A DNA stretch of 64,000 nt, taken from contig JABCPU010000218.1 of assembly GCA_016800925.1 (NCBI GenBank), positions 50,166 through 114,165 of the forward strand, given 5' to 3'. Position 1 is the stretch's first letter. The number at the start of each line of letters is the position of its first letter. The translations under genes were made by a program, and so were the position numbers. A model generated the notes under the pieces. That model did not search any database. It saw only the letters and a list, made by a program, of their open reading frames with translations, and had not been told where the DNA came from. Shown piece by piece: positions 1 to 12,042 of the stretch. The stretch comes from Suillus spraguei (taxonomy: Eukaryota; Basidiomycota; Agaricomycetes; Boletales; Suillaceae).

Positions 1-1141
1 GGTGGAGCAGACACACGTGAATGAACGTGGACTTTCATTTTGGAGAAAGTGAGTCGACTTCAGTCAAATTCACTAAATATAATAGACAGATGAAGGACGC
101 CAATCACAGCCTCGAGGCTAGCGTGCGGCTGTCATGTTGTAGAACAATTTGCCGATTTCGGGCGGAACACCACAGTGCAGGTGAAACTCTTTTTCAAATA
201 AATACTGTTTACTCTCATAGGTGATACCCTGCGAAAAAAATTGCTTGCGGCATGTTTTCAGTAGTCTGGCGTAGCTCCTCCCTGCGGCCAATCGAACAGG
301 AAATTTATGCAACAGGGGCCACTCCTTACTCGACCTTCTAAGCCCTCCAAAACTCTTACCAATGTTAAAGGACATTAAAAGGTCCTCGTAAGACAACACC
401 CGGCTTACTTTTTGCCTTGACTTTCGACAGAACGTTATTGGCCCCACGAGTTATTGCATAACGACCGTGCCGCTATATGGTATTGGCAAAGGGTTGCAAC
501 ACTGCGGGACAACGTATTGCGGATTAAATTGTCTCGTCACGAGTCTTGATCGCTTTTGCACTTGACTATATTCTTTATCACTACTTATTGTGGCACTGAT
601 GTTTCTTGACAGATTATAAAATGATTCGAGTGTAGGGCAAGTGGTGATAATACGGCGGGGTAGAGAGACATCCCCGTCTGTTGTTTCTCGGCACTGCCAG
701 CAAAGTGTCGGACGTTGTTACCGAATGTGCTCTCATCCATCTTGGGATCGCAACATTTGTCCAAGAGCAAGATTAAAAGACCAACCAAAGATCCCGGTTT
801 CAATGTGGTACAGCCTCAATTTTTTGATTACAAACATGTCACTATCCAGGGATACATCCACTTTGCTCACATGAATCTTCTCAGGGTAGATGACTGGGCG
901 TTGGAAAACATCTCGCTGCGCTGTGGCTGGATTTTTACTACTTGTAAGTGCCGCAATGTATTGCATTGTAACGGATCCTTCCGGTACGCCGTGTGAAGAC
1001 GCATTAATATTAATGATAGGCAACATATACCGGGGGGCGGGGCTACTATATAACCTCCCGTTGGAAGACAAATACCACATGCATGCCATGTGACATGATG
1101 TGCCTCCGAGGGGGTGTAACATGGTCAGACCGCCGCCCACA
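1..1141. other. gene-poor stretch, no supported gene
   Basis: Open frames on the minus strand (118-447 and 733-1140) are the longest here, but neither matches a family I recognise, and I could not join them into a spliced gene with consistent phase. No RNA gene or repeat was recognised in this part. Confidence 0.4.
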
Positions 1142-1612
1142 TAACCGTTACACCAATAGGTGAAATACTGAAAGCTTAGCTTTCAGCATCAGCGGCGATA
1201 TATGTACTGATTATGGGAACTCAGGTGAGCCGGCGTGCTTACAGGGGGTTCGACTCTCCGGGAAAAACATATCATAGTCCTCACCACTTTCACAAAGGAA
1301 TATAAAAACAGGTTGCCTTCAAGTACGTGCGTCGGAAATAGTGCAATGCATCGTCCAGATATACTTATAAAGGGCATGCATATTTAAACCGCAGTCGTAA
1401 TGTCCAACGAAAATGGGGCTAGGAGGAGCCGCAGCGCGGGATCTATCGAAATTCTGCTACATGCAGGTGCACAAGATAAATAGCTGAACAAGTTTGTCGA
1501 CCTGACGTAAGCACGCTGGCTTACTAGAGTTCCCATAATCTACACATTGTAATACTGTGCGCGGTATTGAAACACAAGCTTTCAGTATCACTGCTTTTTA
1601 GCGTAACAGTTA
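1142..1612. mobile_element. degenerate terminal-inverted-repeat (MITE-like) element
   Basis: The two ends are imperfect inverted copies of each other over roughly 100 bases. The left end begins TAACCGTTAC and the reverse complement of the right end begins TAACTGTTAC. Further in, both share ATACTGAAAGCTT, then GATTATGGGAACTC, then a GTGAGCCGGCGTGCTTAC-like block. The roughly 260-base core has no convincing ORF. If the outer TA is the target duplication, a Tc1/mariner-type origin is possible, but that is inference. The element is diverged and probably old. Confidence 0.6.
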
Positions 1613-1820
1613 GGGGTCCTGACTAAGTTACAGATAGTTTTCAACTGGACGAGATATCAAAAAAGTCTTGCGCAGAAAAATCTGGGCGTCGGGCTATCCT
1701 GAGGACACCAATTAAATTATCTCATTATAGTCCTGGTCTCAAACGAATAACGTATTGTACAATATAGGTGGATGGATCGGTGATGTGCTCGCCCAGACTT
1801 CCGAAGGAAAGACGGATGAA

Positions 1821-2714
1821 CTACTGGTTACCGCTCTCTTTACGAGCGCCAGCGGCAGCTTTGTATTCCTCCATATCCTGGTCGAGTTCAGCAAGTGACT
1901 TTTTGGAAACATTTGATTTATTTAGGCGCCGTGGGCCCTTCTTGCGGCGCCTTGATACGGCTTTCGTTCCAGCAGTCTGAACACTGCGCGGTGATACTAT
2001 AATTTTTTGAGGGGGGCTGAAAATCGGGCTCGATCAATAAGTTCAGAAAACCACTTAACAAAAAATATCTTACACAGGCAAAACGTTTACGTTCAGGACT
2101 TGACTCTGAGGAGCAAGGGGGCCACCCTTAGTAGGAGTACCCGCGAGTTTCCCGATGCGCCCCAGTAGTGAAGGAACCGCGGATGTAGGTGTAGATCGTG
2201 TAGACCCCGCGACGTCATCCGAATCAACAATTATTTCAATCTTTATTGGACGTCCTGGCACAAAATCAATGTAAGCAGGCTGAATAGACAAGAGGAGCGA
2301 GTGTAAGTAACTTACTGCCGTCGATGAGTTTACCATCATATTTTTCACGAGCTACGGCTGCATCACCTGGGCGCTGAAACGTTATGACCGCCATCCCTTT
2401 CGAGCGCCCTTGTGTGTTGTATATCACGAAACACTCTTTCAAAGGACCTACGGTCTTCTTGAACAGTTCCTATGAACAGTAGCTTGTGGTCCTGTGCCTT
2501 TCAGGTGGATACTGGGATAACCACGCACTTCGACTTCTGTTTCTCCAACATCTACAGGGAGCCTACTGAGCAGAATCTTGCTTCCTCTTTCTTTTTGCTT
2601 GTCCTTGCTGTCCCGCCATGCAGGTGGCACATTTCCAGCTTGGTTTCCGAGAAGGTTGCGCTTTGCGCCATGGTAAGAGGTGATACGCGCTTGGGGACGG
2701 TCTCGTGTAGACAT
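1821..2714 (-). CDS. mRNA export adaptor, Yra1/ALYREF-like (THO complex subunit 4)
   Basis: RNA-binding adaptor expected to link splicing and the THO/TREX complex to mRNA export in the nucleus. The model is complement(1821..2016, 2074..2254, 2316..2469, 2529..2714), 238 aa, and all three introns keep phase. One RRM domain spans roughly residues 50-130: ILLSRLPVDVGETEVE is RNP2-like and GRSKGMAVITFQ is the RNP1 strand. The C-terminus has a basic SRRRKKGPRR stretch followed by SLAELDQDMEEY, matching the conserved C-terminal LDxxMDxY-type motif of REF proteins. The start ATG at 2714 is the first in frame; an upstream non-coding exon cannot be excluded. The gene is divergent from the bHLH gene, with 300 bp between start codons. 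Confidence 0.9.
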
Positions 2715-3014
2715 GGTATTCAAAAGCCTCGTGATAGTAAACTAGGGGGAGTGCGAGTCGCGTCGACAAAGAATGCGAGGCACAAATAAAATGCATTATG
2801 TAAGCGGAGGGGTTACTAAACACGAAAATAGACTTGATAGGACTGGAGGGGTTGTGTGATTCAAAGATTAGATTTTCCAATTTTGCCTTCTTTGCCTTCC
2901 AGGACTCACTCCCCTGGAAAGAGGACGCTGTTCCTAAATTTGCCGCTTTGCTGCTTGCCCTTCTGTGACAGCAGACGATCCTGCAAACTCTTCATCACAC
3001 TGGTATTCTGGAAA

Positions 3015-5040
3015 ATGGACCCCAGTCGTGGTCAAGACAACAACTTGAACCTCCAGAAGGACTTCTTGGCCTTTCTGTTTCCGGAATCTTCCTCCGACCA
3101 ACATGACTCTCAGCAGAACGAAGCTATGAACACAGCTGCTGTGCACGGTCAACGCTCGAATTCTGGGATGCTCAACTTCACCGGAAATGCCAACTCTCCT
3201 CCTTTCAATCAACAATTAGATCTTATGGCCATGAACAATCTCATGTCTGTACAGGGCATGGACACCACGGCACTTCCGGCCCTGCCCAATTCCACGGGCC
3301 TTATGCCTCAAGTCATTTTTGAACAACAGTACAAGCTTACTCAGCTGCACCAGCTGCAGCAGCTTCAAACTCAAATTCAGAATCAAATTTTTCAGCAGCA
3401 GGTGAGCTAGCATCCTTGTTCCGTGCTTTCCCACCTTGTCTGGTGCAGATGCACAAGAGTTTTATCTGAACATCGTGCTGAAGTATAATCTCTATCAGCT
3501 CGCCCTTATCAGTGGGCAGTCAGCCTTGAATACGCATGATCCTAGCGTCGAGCCTGCGGCAAGGGATCAGATTACATCGTTTAGTGGTCTTCCGACTCCA
3601 AGTGAGATTCATTTGGTTTACCTCCAGATTCACCCCTCATCGCCATCATAGTGTCTTCCACGGAGCTCCGCCCCTTGCCTAACCCAGAGTTTCTCAGCCG
3701 GATTGGCTCACAATACCCCAATCCTCCTCCTCAAGATGTGTACTCATCCCATGCGCTTGATCCTGTTTCCCTTCCCTCTCCCCATGACGTTTCCGTCTCC
3801 TCGCAATATCTTCGTGACATGCGCCATCCAGGTTCTAGCTCTGCGCCTGCCAATATAGTCTTTCGTCACACGAGCCCTCCCATGCCGCTTCCATCACCTC
3901 CAGACCTTGACATCGACATTTCTCCGTTGACGAGCCCCTGGCTTGAGGCATACCATAACCAACGTCCCCCAAATAAGCGCACGATATCACCAAGTGCAGA
4001 AGATGCGGCGCGTGCGGTGCGAAAGCGGGGACCCTCTATGACTTCTCCGGCGCCAACAGTAAAACAATCCATAAGGCATGCCAAGAGCGCAACTAATACC
4101 CCTCTTCTGCGTTCCACAAAATCTCGCAGGAACAGCACCGTCATGGAGACGGACTCGCCGTCACCTGTCGACCTGTCGATGCCGCCTCCCGCGCCTCCGG
4201 GACCTCGTCAATCCCCTCCCAACTCTGCAGCGCCGAGCACTCGTGAAGCGACATCGCCAATGACTCCTGTCACTCCCGCAAGCATAATGAATCTTGGCCG
4301 TCTGGGTATTAGCAGTAGCCTCACTACTACCACAGCACCCACGTCTCAGAAAGCTGATAGAGTAAAAGAACCCGTTAGGGCCAGGAAAACGCCTGATAGC
4401 GGTGCACTAACCAAAGGATCCAAGAAGGGCGCACTGCCGCTCATCAGTCCTGGACCTAAACCGATTTTACCAGGTGCGCTCTTGTTCTAAATGTCGTTGA
4501 AATATTTGATGTGAATTCCTGTTCGCTTTAGCAGCTAGCACGCCACCATCTGCAAATGCAGGCTCTTCTGCACTTTCACCTCCCATTCCTAATCGCAAGT
4601 CTCACAAGGACGCCGAACAAAAACGTCGCGATTCTCTGAAAACTGCATATGACGATTTGCGCATTCTGCTCCCACCAGTTCCGCTACCTTCTGACGAAAA
4701 CTTCCCTGATGAACCGATCCTTCCGGGTGCTTTACCTCCTAGAGGACCACCGAAAGCTGGTGGGGATGGTCCAAATAAAGGTGTCAGCAAACTGCAACTT
4801 CTCAGATGCGGGAACGATTTTATTCGAACGCTCAAGGGTCGAGTAGAGCGTCGAGATAGGGAAATCGAGAATCTGAGGAGAGAGGTGCAGAGGCTGCGTG
4901 CCATTGCTGGAGATGTAGCTGGAGGGGAGCACATAGATCTAGAACAAGATCTGGATGCCATTGAGGCTTATTCGACTTTCCGCCAATCGTCACTAGGTGC
5001 CGTTGCAGAGGGGGACGACGCGGACGATGCTGAAGAGTGA
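3015..5040 (+). CDS. bHLH (Myc-type) transcription factor with long loop
   Basis: Putative sequence-specific nuclear regulator. The model is join(3015..3401, 3499..3601, 3652..4473, 4532..5040), 606 aa, with consistent phases. The first 120 residues end in a glutamine-rich run (LQQLQTQIQNQIFQQQ). The middle is a long Pro/Ser-rich disordered region, and the bHLH lies at about residues 460-550. The basic region is NRKSHKDAEQKRRDSLK, helix 1 is TAYDDLRILLPP, and helix 2 is GVSKLQLLRCGNDFIRTLK followed by a short leucine-zipper-like heptad region (RREIENLRREVQRLR-type). The loop between helices is about 40 residues, far longer than in most bHLH proteins. The acidic C-terminus ends DDADDAEE. For intron 1, only the acceptor at 3498 keeps the frame; the nearer CAG at 3450 leads to an early stop. 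Confidence 0.88.
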
Positions 5041-5491
5041 GAGGCAGGCTGCTAGTCTATGACAATGATTTCTTTTTGTCAAAACATGTATAGTTATTCT
5101 TGCTAAACAAAGATTGACTGGAGTGGACTACCGCCAGAACAGTAGTCAAACCACTTATAGTATGCAGCATGTGCCATATCCTTCGATGGGGGAAATAGTC
5201 CTTTTACAGGGAGAAGACATTTCTTTGATCGGCCACCTTGTTATGTAAGGTAATTGACCGCGAAAATCCTTCGGAAAGACCCGCCTCGGTCGTAACTTTT
5301 AACCATATTCCATGCGTCCCTCAGTCAGGCACCAAGATAACCCTGACTTATTACATAATTATTTACTCAGTTCTGAATTTGGTATCTCGTTGAAGTTTCC
5401 TTCACGGGACTGTCATTTTCCCTCTCCAGACTCATCATGTCTGTGCACGCTGCACGCAGTCCCCTGTAAGTCAAGCTTCATTATATCAAAG
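5041..5491. other. intergenic, 3' region of bHLH gene and promoter of next gene
   Basis: About 450 bases between two genes on the same strand. I see no gene, repeat or RNA fold here. A longer open frame starting at 5312 runs into the next gene but lacks an ATG-led coding signal. Confidence 0.5.
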
Positions 5492-6090
5492 ATGCGCCTA
5501 ACATTCGCTAGATCCGCTATATTTTTGCTGCATATCGCACTGGAGGCGCCGCTGGCCCTCCAGGCGTTTTGGTCCCCACAGAGCCTTCCCTTTCTGCAGA
5601 TGAACAACACCACGGTAGTTATGTTGAAGGTTTGCTTATTTCAGGGTTCATCACGCGTGTAGCTTTTGATGTCACCTAGCTGTATGCCGCGTTGGCCACT
5701 GGATCCTGTATCACCGCTTTCCTGGCGTATCCTTTACCAGGTATCATTCGCACGCTGCTTCAACTAAACATGAGATGAATAACGTTTTCAAACCAGAATT
5801 TCTGCCCGGAAAGCGTGCACTCGCAATAGGATTCTGCGTTTACCACAGCGTGGTGTCAACAATTCTGTTTCAGACTCCAAGGTTCATTCCTCACACCCTA
5901 GGTCCCTTCTTTGAGTCGTGCGTATTACTTTTTTTTCGTCCTAGGGAGATTCTAATGATCACCTTATAGTGTGAATCTTACACCTGAGGTCGTGTGGGGT
6001 ACATTTCATGGTCTGCTGGGGCTTGGGATGGTGGTATGGTGGCAATCGACGTTACAGTACGCAGCAGTAGCGAGAGGAGCCGCGCAGTAA
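5492..6090 (+). CDS. small four-helix integral membrane protein, fungal family
   Basis: Function unknown. The model is join(5492..5629, 5680..5740, 5797..5917, 5970..6090), 146 aa, and all exon phases agree. Hydrophobic segments are visible near the N-terminus (FARSAIFLLHIALEAPLAL), in exon 2 (LYAALATGSCITAFLAYPL), in exon 3 (ALAIGFCVYHSVVSTILF) and at the C-terminus (GLLGLGMVVWWQ), giving four probable membrane helices. The N-terminal segment could alternatively be a signal anchor. I recognise the layout as a conserved basidiomycete protein but cannot name it or assign a function. It lies 138 bp upstream of a tRNA gene. Confidence 0.75.
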
Positions 6091-6228
6091 GCTCTGACAT
6101 AGAAGGAACGACTGTTTTCATTCGTGTAAAGTCTGTCTAACATTAAGACCTAGTACTTTTAGATGTGTAGTATGAGTGCCCAGAAGAACCAAGTGGATAT
6201 AATTGTGTGGGCGCATTCAGATAATATA

Positions 6229-6301
6229 TCCCGTTTAGCTCAGTTGGTAGAGCGCGTCACTAGTAATGACGAGGTCAGTCGTTCAAGTCGGCTAATGGGA
6301 A
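6229..6301 (+). tRNA. tRNA-Thr (anticodon AGT)
   Basis: A full cloverleaf can be folded by eye. The acceptor stem pairs TCCCGTT with AATGGGA (one G-T pair). The D arm is GCTCAGTTGGTAGAGC. The anticodon stem CGTCA/TGACG encloses CTAGTAA, so the anticodon is AGT. The variable loop is AGGTC, and the T arm AGTCG/CGGCT encloses TTCAAGT. The discriminator base is A at 6301. There is no intron and CCA is not encoded, as usual in eukaryotes. The internal A-box (TAGCTCAGTTGG) and B-box (GTTCAAGTC) promoters are recognisable. Confidence 0.93.
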
Positions 6302-6539
6302 ATCTTCGTGCTCAGTCATTAACCCTTCTTTTTAGCAAGTGCTCATTGTGTGCTTCGCATATTAATGATAAGTTGGAAAGAATGATGAGGCCTGAGGTTG
6401 CTTTCAGTTATAGTCTTAAACCTAGTTGTCGTGGGAGATAAGATAAGTGATCTTGTGTCAGCAACTTTCACTGGGCGAGGTGCACACTAGTACTGGTGCA
6501 CATATCCAACTCCAACTCAAGTAATTGAGGCATCGAAGC

Positions 6540-8654
6540 ATGGCAGCACCTCTCTACACAACAGCTTCGGGCTTACTGTTTCACGCTGGAAAGATCCTCA
6601 TTTTAACAGTTGGATTACCCGCTCGTGGTAAAACACACATTTCTCGCGCGCTCGAACGTTATCTCAGATGGATGGGCGTGAAGACTCAGGTCGTATCTCT
6701 AGGTGACTATCGACGGAAGACCCTTGGTGGTGCCAAGAAATTGCCGCCAGATTACTTCACGTTGGGTGCGCATACATCCAATCTTTTGATCCCTGTGTGA
6801 ATTGTTACCGGCAACAGGTGAGAAGAGTCCAGAGACCATGACATTGCGCAAGATGGTATCGGATGGCTGCGAAAAGCTCATCGAGGACTTCTTCGAGGCC
6901 GGTGGACAGGTTGTAATTTATGATGCCAACAATGGATCGCGAACTATGCGGCAGTCCTTGGCAGAGAAGTACGATAAGCAGGGAATTCATGTGATCATCC
7001 TTGGTATGTTTCACCAGGTTCATTGGGAAACAGTCGCTCATTTGACTTCGGTGTAGAGTCCGTGTGTGATAACAAAGAGATTATAGAGACTAATATCCGG
7101 AACGTCAAGATATCCTCTCCTGATGTGAGTTCCCTCACCTTCTTGCTTACTTTTGACTGAATCTGGTGTAGTATCGCGGCTGGGATCCAGACAGGGCAGT
7201 AGAAGATTACTATGGACGAATCCGTGATCGCGAAAAATCGTATGAGACGGTCGAAGAAACCACTTGGCCATTTATCCGTATAATAAATGTGTGTACGATG
7301 TATACGAATCATCATGTTTCATTTGTCGGCTCATCCGCACGGCTGAAATTAGGTAGGCGAGAAGATTATGGTCAACGTACGTTCCAACGCACTTTAAAAA
7401 TCTCGGTTGACCTAATCCACACACAGAACATTCGTGGTTATTTGCAGGTGGGCGATGTCCTTCAAGTCATTTCAGGATGCCTAATCCCATGAGCAGTCGC
7501 GAATTGTTTTCTTCCTGATGAATATCCACAATAGACCCCGCATGATTTACTTTGCTCGGGTAGGTAGTAAAGCATAACATGGCTGTCACTTAATTCATAT
7601 CCTGACAGTCCGGACAATCACTCATTGAACATTCTTACAAAGCCGATTCAGATCTTTCACCTGCGGGGTGGGAATACTCTGAGCGGCTGAAAGAGTTCGT
7701 GGTCGAGCGACATGCCAAATCGCTCGAGCAGAACGGGTTCGATCCTAAAAATAGACGCCTGGTTGTATGTGGTCTTCCTTATTTTACGAATTGATGTTTA
7801 AAACAGAGCTGACTAGATATGGACCTCAACTCGACGTCGTGCCCACCACACCGCTTGGCCATTCCTGACCCCGACACCCTCCATTTCAATTCCGCAACAA
7901 CTCCCTCTTGCTACCTCTCATCTCACCGTGCCACCACAGTCTGCGGTTGCACGGAATGTGGTAACCACTGACGAAGCTGGAGAGGTGACGGAAAAAAAAG
8001 TTACTGCTGGTTCGTCTTTTAAAGTCAAGGTGATCGAGAAGACGCAGATGTGCGAGATCAACCCCGGGGTCTGGGATGGCCTCACTCCAGATCAAGCGAA
8101 GAAGTTCTACCCCGAGGAGTGGGCAAGATTCGTCAAGGATCCATATGCGTTCCGCGCTCCTAGAGCTGAGAGTTATCATGATTTATCTGGTAATACTACT
8201 TCATCTTGTATATATATCTTTGTTCTGAAATCTGTTTTTGGCTTTAGTTCGTCTAGAACCCATCTTGATTGAACTAGAACGTGAAAAAGAAGACCTCTTG
8301 ATTATCGGTCACTCTTCTGTCATCAGATGTCTTCTTGCGTATCTGATCGGGTTGCCTGCGAGCGAGATACCCGCAATTGAAATTGCGAGAGGTGACTTAC
8401 TGGAAGTTGTTCCGACTTCCTACGGGGTGCACAGCCAAGCTTTCCACTTCTGGGATGGCCCTGGTCGACGGGGTGAAGGCATCGACGGAGATGGCGACCT
8501 AGATGAGGAAGAACTTGGGAAGTCAAGGAGAGATGAAACAAACTTTTATGAGAATTATGCGGAGGACACGAAGGGGAAAAAGAGAATGACCGCTGTAGAT
8601 TTAGGGTTCCTTTGCCCTGGTATGCGGGAAGACAGCGAAGGGACTCTGGCATAA
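6540..8654 (+). CDS. 6-phosphofructo-2-kinase / fructose-2,6-bisphosphatase, phosphatase site degenerate
   Basis: Cytosolic enzyme making fructose-2,6-bisphosphate, an activator of glycolysis. The model is join(6540..6765, 6818..7003, 7057..7124, 7172..7288, 7353..7376, 7427..7447, 7497..7559, 7609..7764, 7817..8189, 8248..8654), 546 aa, with all ten exons in phase. Two of these exons are only 24 and 21 bases. The kinase domain has the P-loop GLPARGKT (about residues 27-34) and the conserved LGDYRR and VIYDANN segments. The C-terminal half has the phosphoglycerate-mutase-like fold, including GHSSVIRCLLAY with the second catalytic His. The first catalytic His motif RHG is RSGQS here, so bisphosphatase activity should be weak or absent, as known for yeast Pfk26. 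The C-terminal tail after FWDGPG is long and charged. Confidence 0.94.
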
Positions 8655-10087
8655 GAAACCTGATTTGTGCCTTAACAGTTTTAGCAATTTCTCAGGGCTG
8701 TATCAGTATCAATGGATTGGTATCGTTGCACGCTTCCATTGGCATGTTCGAATGCACCTCCTAACTGTTCCAGCCTCGTATAACACAGGGGTCGGACGAG
8801 TCGAAGGCGGCGTAATGCTAGTTTCCTCTTGTGGCCACAACTCACTAGCGCTTCTCTATCCGAATACAATAGTGTTCACTGCTCGGAGTGAACATGAGGA
8901 TCTATTGTATGAAATCACGTCCCGACCACATTGTGGACATCACTATTGGAGAAACATACCCACCACGTATTGTTCAGTTACAGGAAGTGGTAAATGACCT
9001 CCACACACGCGATACTTGGACACGCAACATTTTCTCTCAAACCCAAAAGCCGAACGTGTATGGGCGTAAGCAAATATCAATATATTTAACTTGGATGCCG
9101 CTCACTTATATCCTTCTAAGCTCAATTCTAGGTCCCTGTATAGCAGGAGGCCACACGCCATCATCCGTAATAAGTCTTTCGCGCCACTCTCTGCTCAGCG
9201 GGATGCGGCAAGCAAGAGAGCCTCTCCAATACAATATTAATGACAAGTATTCGCACAGTACATGGGTACCACTGTTTTTAACAAGGACCCACCTCGTTCT
9301 CCAACTATCTCAGCGCGCAGATTTCAAAGTGAAAACGGGAATTCGATCCCTCTGAATTCGTTAAGCTCTTGCTACGCGTATTGTAGCGGACTCACAGCCG
9401 TTATCCGCCACTTGGATGCAGGCAAAAGAAGAGCATCCTGCCCTGGGTGAGTATCATTTATTGCAAGCATCTCCTGGCACCTTCAGCACGCACTTATAGC
9501 AAACTGCCAGCGTCGTCCGACATCAATTAGCCAGCAGGACATACGAGCCTAATACAGGTGAAAATTCGATAGATTTGTGCAGGTTGAAGTTGAGGTAAGC
9601 TAAGTTCGTCTAGAGCAGAATGGAGGTTTGCACACCTTGTCTCGAAGGAAGTTAGGTATTTCCTAACGGACGTCGCAGTTGATGATGGTCTATGATGAGA
9701 AACCTGAAAGTGGCATCTACTATTATTCCACAACTGACCTGACGCTGTCCCACTTCCACCCTATTAAATAGACGCTTTCCAATAGTCTCCACATGTTCAT
9801 TCTACGCTATCATGTAGCGATTTGCCTTGGGTTTATGGATAATTTTCTCATACAAGTTGAAGTTTTCGCCATGGCGTCAACAAACGAGCCTGCATCTATG
9901 TTTTCTGCAGAGGGAAGCGTGAGGTATACCGTACGACACGTTGAATGAAAAGAAGCTGTTGGGCTTTGTGAACGCTTATGAACGATAGCGAGCTACATAG
10001 AATATTTGTCAATTTAGTCAGGCACATTCAAATCTTCACGGGTGCTGAGTGGAGAAACTTACATACATGACTTAATTCTGAACGACC
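8655..10087. other. 1.4-kb intergenic stretch, nothing recognised
   Basis: Open frames such as 8888-9355 on the plus strand have no recognisable motif, no splice logic linking them and no clear family. I see no inverted repeats or RNA folds. It probably holds the 3' end of the kinase gene and the promoter of the RMD1-like gene. Confidence 0.4.
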
Positions 10088-12042
10088 ATGTCTGAGACCG
10101 CTTCCCGCCCACTACGTACACCTAGTCTTCCACCGACAGCACGCTACCGTCCACGTCCAGCGCATGGCCTTATTACATCGCTGGCGCCAACACCTCGACG
10201 TGCCTCTGTTTCGGGGCTTGCTACTACCAGTCAGAAAGCTCAACGTTCCTCCAAGACCACACAAAAGCTTGTCCTTCTACCATCTGCACCGCAAACAAAG
10301 CCTCTACCAACAAGTGTTTCCGATGATATTCTCGGTTATGAGACCGATACCGGCGTGATCCGTGAATACAAGTCCGCTGGCGAGCGCATGAGCAAGGAGC
10401 AGAGAAAGCGAGCAGGATACAAGAGAATCACAGCTTATTGTATTGCTGAAGAACTGAGGATGAAATTGCTCGCAAGCTTTTTGAAGAGGGAGCATAATGT
10501 CACACCAAGAGTATTTGACGAGGCGATGTATGTTGTAAGTCTCGTGTTTCTCATTTGCCTATCAATGTTCCTGATTTGCTTCATGTAATTCGCCATGACT
10601 GGTGTCATATTATACAGATATACCACCTGCCGCTCCTTCCTGGGTACGGGCCTAACACCAGCGTCCGTTCCTCCGCAGCTCCGGTCAAGGAAGCCAAGTC
10701 TCTCCAGAAACGCCTTGCTGAAGCTGAGGAAAATGGCTATCAGGGTTCATACTTTATCCCTCAGGATGATGTACCACAAACTTCAGATGGATACATGACG
10801 TTTGGATCCCATGTGGAATCTCACCGACCCCCGCCACGTCCTGAATTGGAATATGAGGCCGAAGGGGAAATAGAGTATGCTGAAGAGGGTGAGCAGTATG
10901 GTGCGCATAAGAGAAGGAACGTAACCAAGGAAAGGGCAGAGGACGAGCGACTCGAGCAAGCAGAGGTGAAAGAAGAAGACCGTATCGCGGAAGTGGTCTT
11001 CTTTGCTTATGGCGTTGCTGTTTTCTTTGGACTCGACGAAGGCCAAGAACGGGCTATCGTCGAGGACATCAGTAATGCAGGTATTTTGAAACGACCGATG
11101 AAAGAAGATGACTGGGAGATTGAGGAATGTCATTTTGCGGTATGTTATTATCCTGTAATCTCTGCCACTCCTCATCTGACGCTATCTAGCATGACCCAAC
11201 GATTTCATATCCTCGTATATATCATGATTTCTTCAGTGCGTTTTTCAATCGTGCCTCGTGTGCTCTACTAAAACGCCAACGCCGTAGCTTTCAAGTCACC
11301 CTCCCATCTGCTCAAACTGTCCGTTGCGCATGCCCTCGCCCAGTCTACGCTCCTCGCACACTATGAGTCTGTTGCTTCTTCCGTACTTTCATCCCCTAGT
11401 ACCGTCTCGATACCAAGGCAACTCGCATTCTCCGGAGCTATCAACCTCAAACGCCGTGATGCGATGAGGCTCACAGGAAAGTTGTTCAAGCTCAGACGCG
11501 ACGTGAATCTCGTGAGCAATGTCTTGGACGTTCCAGAGTTGTTCTGGAGCGAGGCAAGTCTAGGAGGTCTGTATGAAGCTGTACGAGAATACATGGAAAT
11601 TGGAGAACGCGTACAAGTACTGAATGAGAAACTCGGAATGGCGAGCGAATTTGTGGGTGTTCCATTGCACATTCGGCTTGAGAAGCAACTGATGGTATTT
11701 TGTTTTTGTCTTCAGCTCGATGCTATACATGATCACTTGAACAACAACGCAATGGAACGGATAACTTGGATCGTTATCTGGTAAGATCTACTACTATGTT
11801 AAAGTTAATTGATTCTATCTGACTGGTTCTTTCAAAGGCTCATTGTGGTCGCGCTCTTAGTAGAGTTGGTGAGTCGTGTACACTGCAATCTGTAAGAAAT
11901 AATCGTGACCATTGTACTACAGGGCGAAGTTCTTGCACGACTAGTCGTGCATGCAACAATGGGTGAAGATAAAGCGGACCGCATAGTATTGCGGGGAGGA
12001 GGTGCGCTCAGAGCCCTTATCAAGATTGCATCACAACGATAG
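10088..12042 (+). CDS. RMD1/YagE family (DUF155) membrane protein
   Basis: The family includes yeast Rmd1/Rmd8 and mitochondrial RMND1. RMND1 is linked to mitochondrial translation, while the yeast members act in sporulation-related roles; the exact job here is not visible. The model is join(10088..10534, 10618..11139, 11190..11235, 11288..11652, 11716..11780, 11838..11868, 11923..12042), 531 aa, phases consistent. The N-terminal 100 residues are basic and Ser/Pro-rich (disordered or targeting). The DUF155 core starts at ITAYCIAEELRMKLLASFL, continues through EVVFFAYGVAVFFGLDEGQE, and ends with the helical block LTGKLFKLRRDVNLVSNVLD-PELFW. The C-terminus has the typical single membrane helix ITWIVIWLIVVALLVELGEV. 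An acidic insert (EYEAEGEIEYAEEGE) lies in the middle. Confidence 0.9.

Noticed and set aside
118..1140. Two minus-strand frames (118-447 and 733-1140) as exons of one gene
   Set aside because: No splice pair joins them in phase, no motif is recognised, and neither has a convincing start.
1236..1262. B-box-like GGTTCGACTCTCC as part of a tRNA
   Set aside because: No cloverleaf can be folded around it, and it lies inside the inverted-repeat element.
5312..5491. Upstream extension of the small membrane protein
   Set aside because: The extension begins at an ATG but lacks coding character, and the hydrophobic N-terminus fits the ATG at 5492.
8888..9355. 155-codon plus-strand frame between the kinase and RMD1-like genes
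   Set aside because: Its composition is mixed, with no motif or splice partner; it is likely a chance frame.
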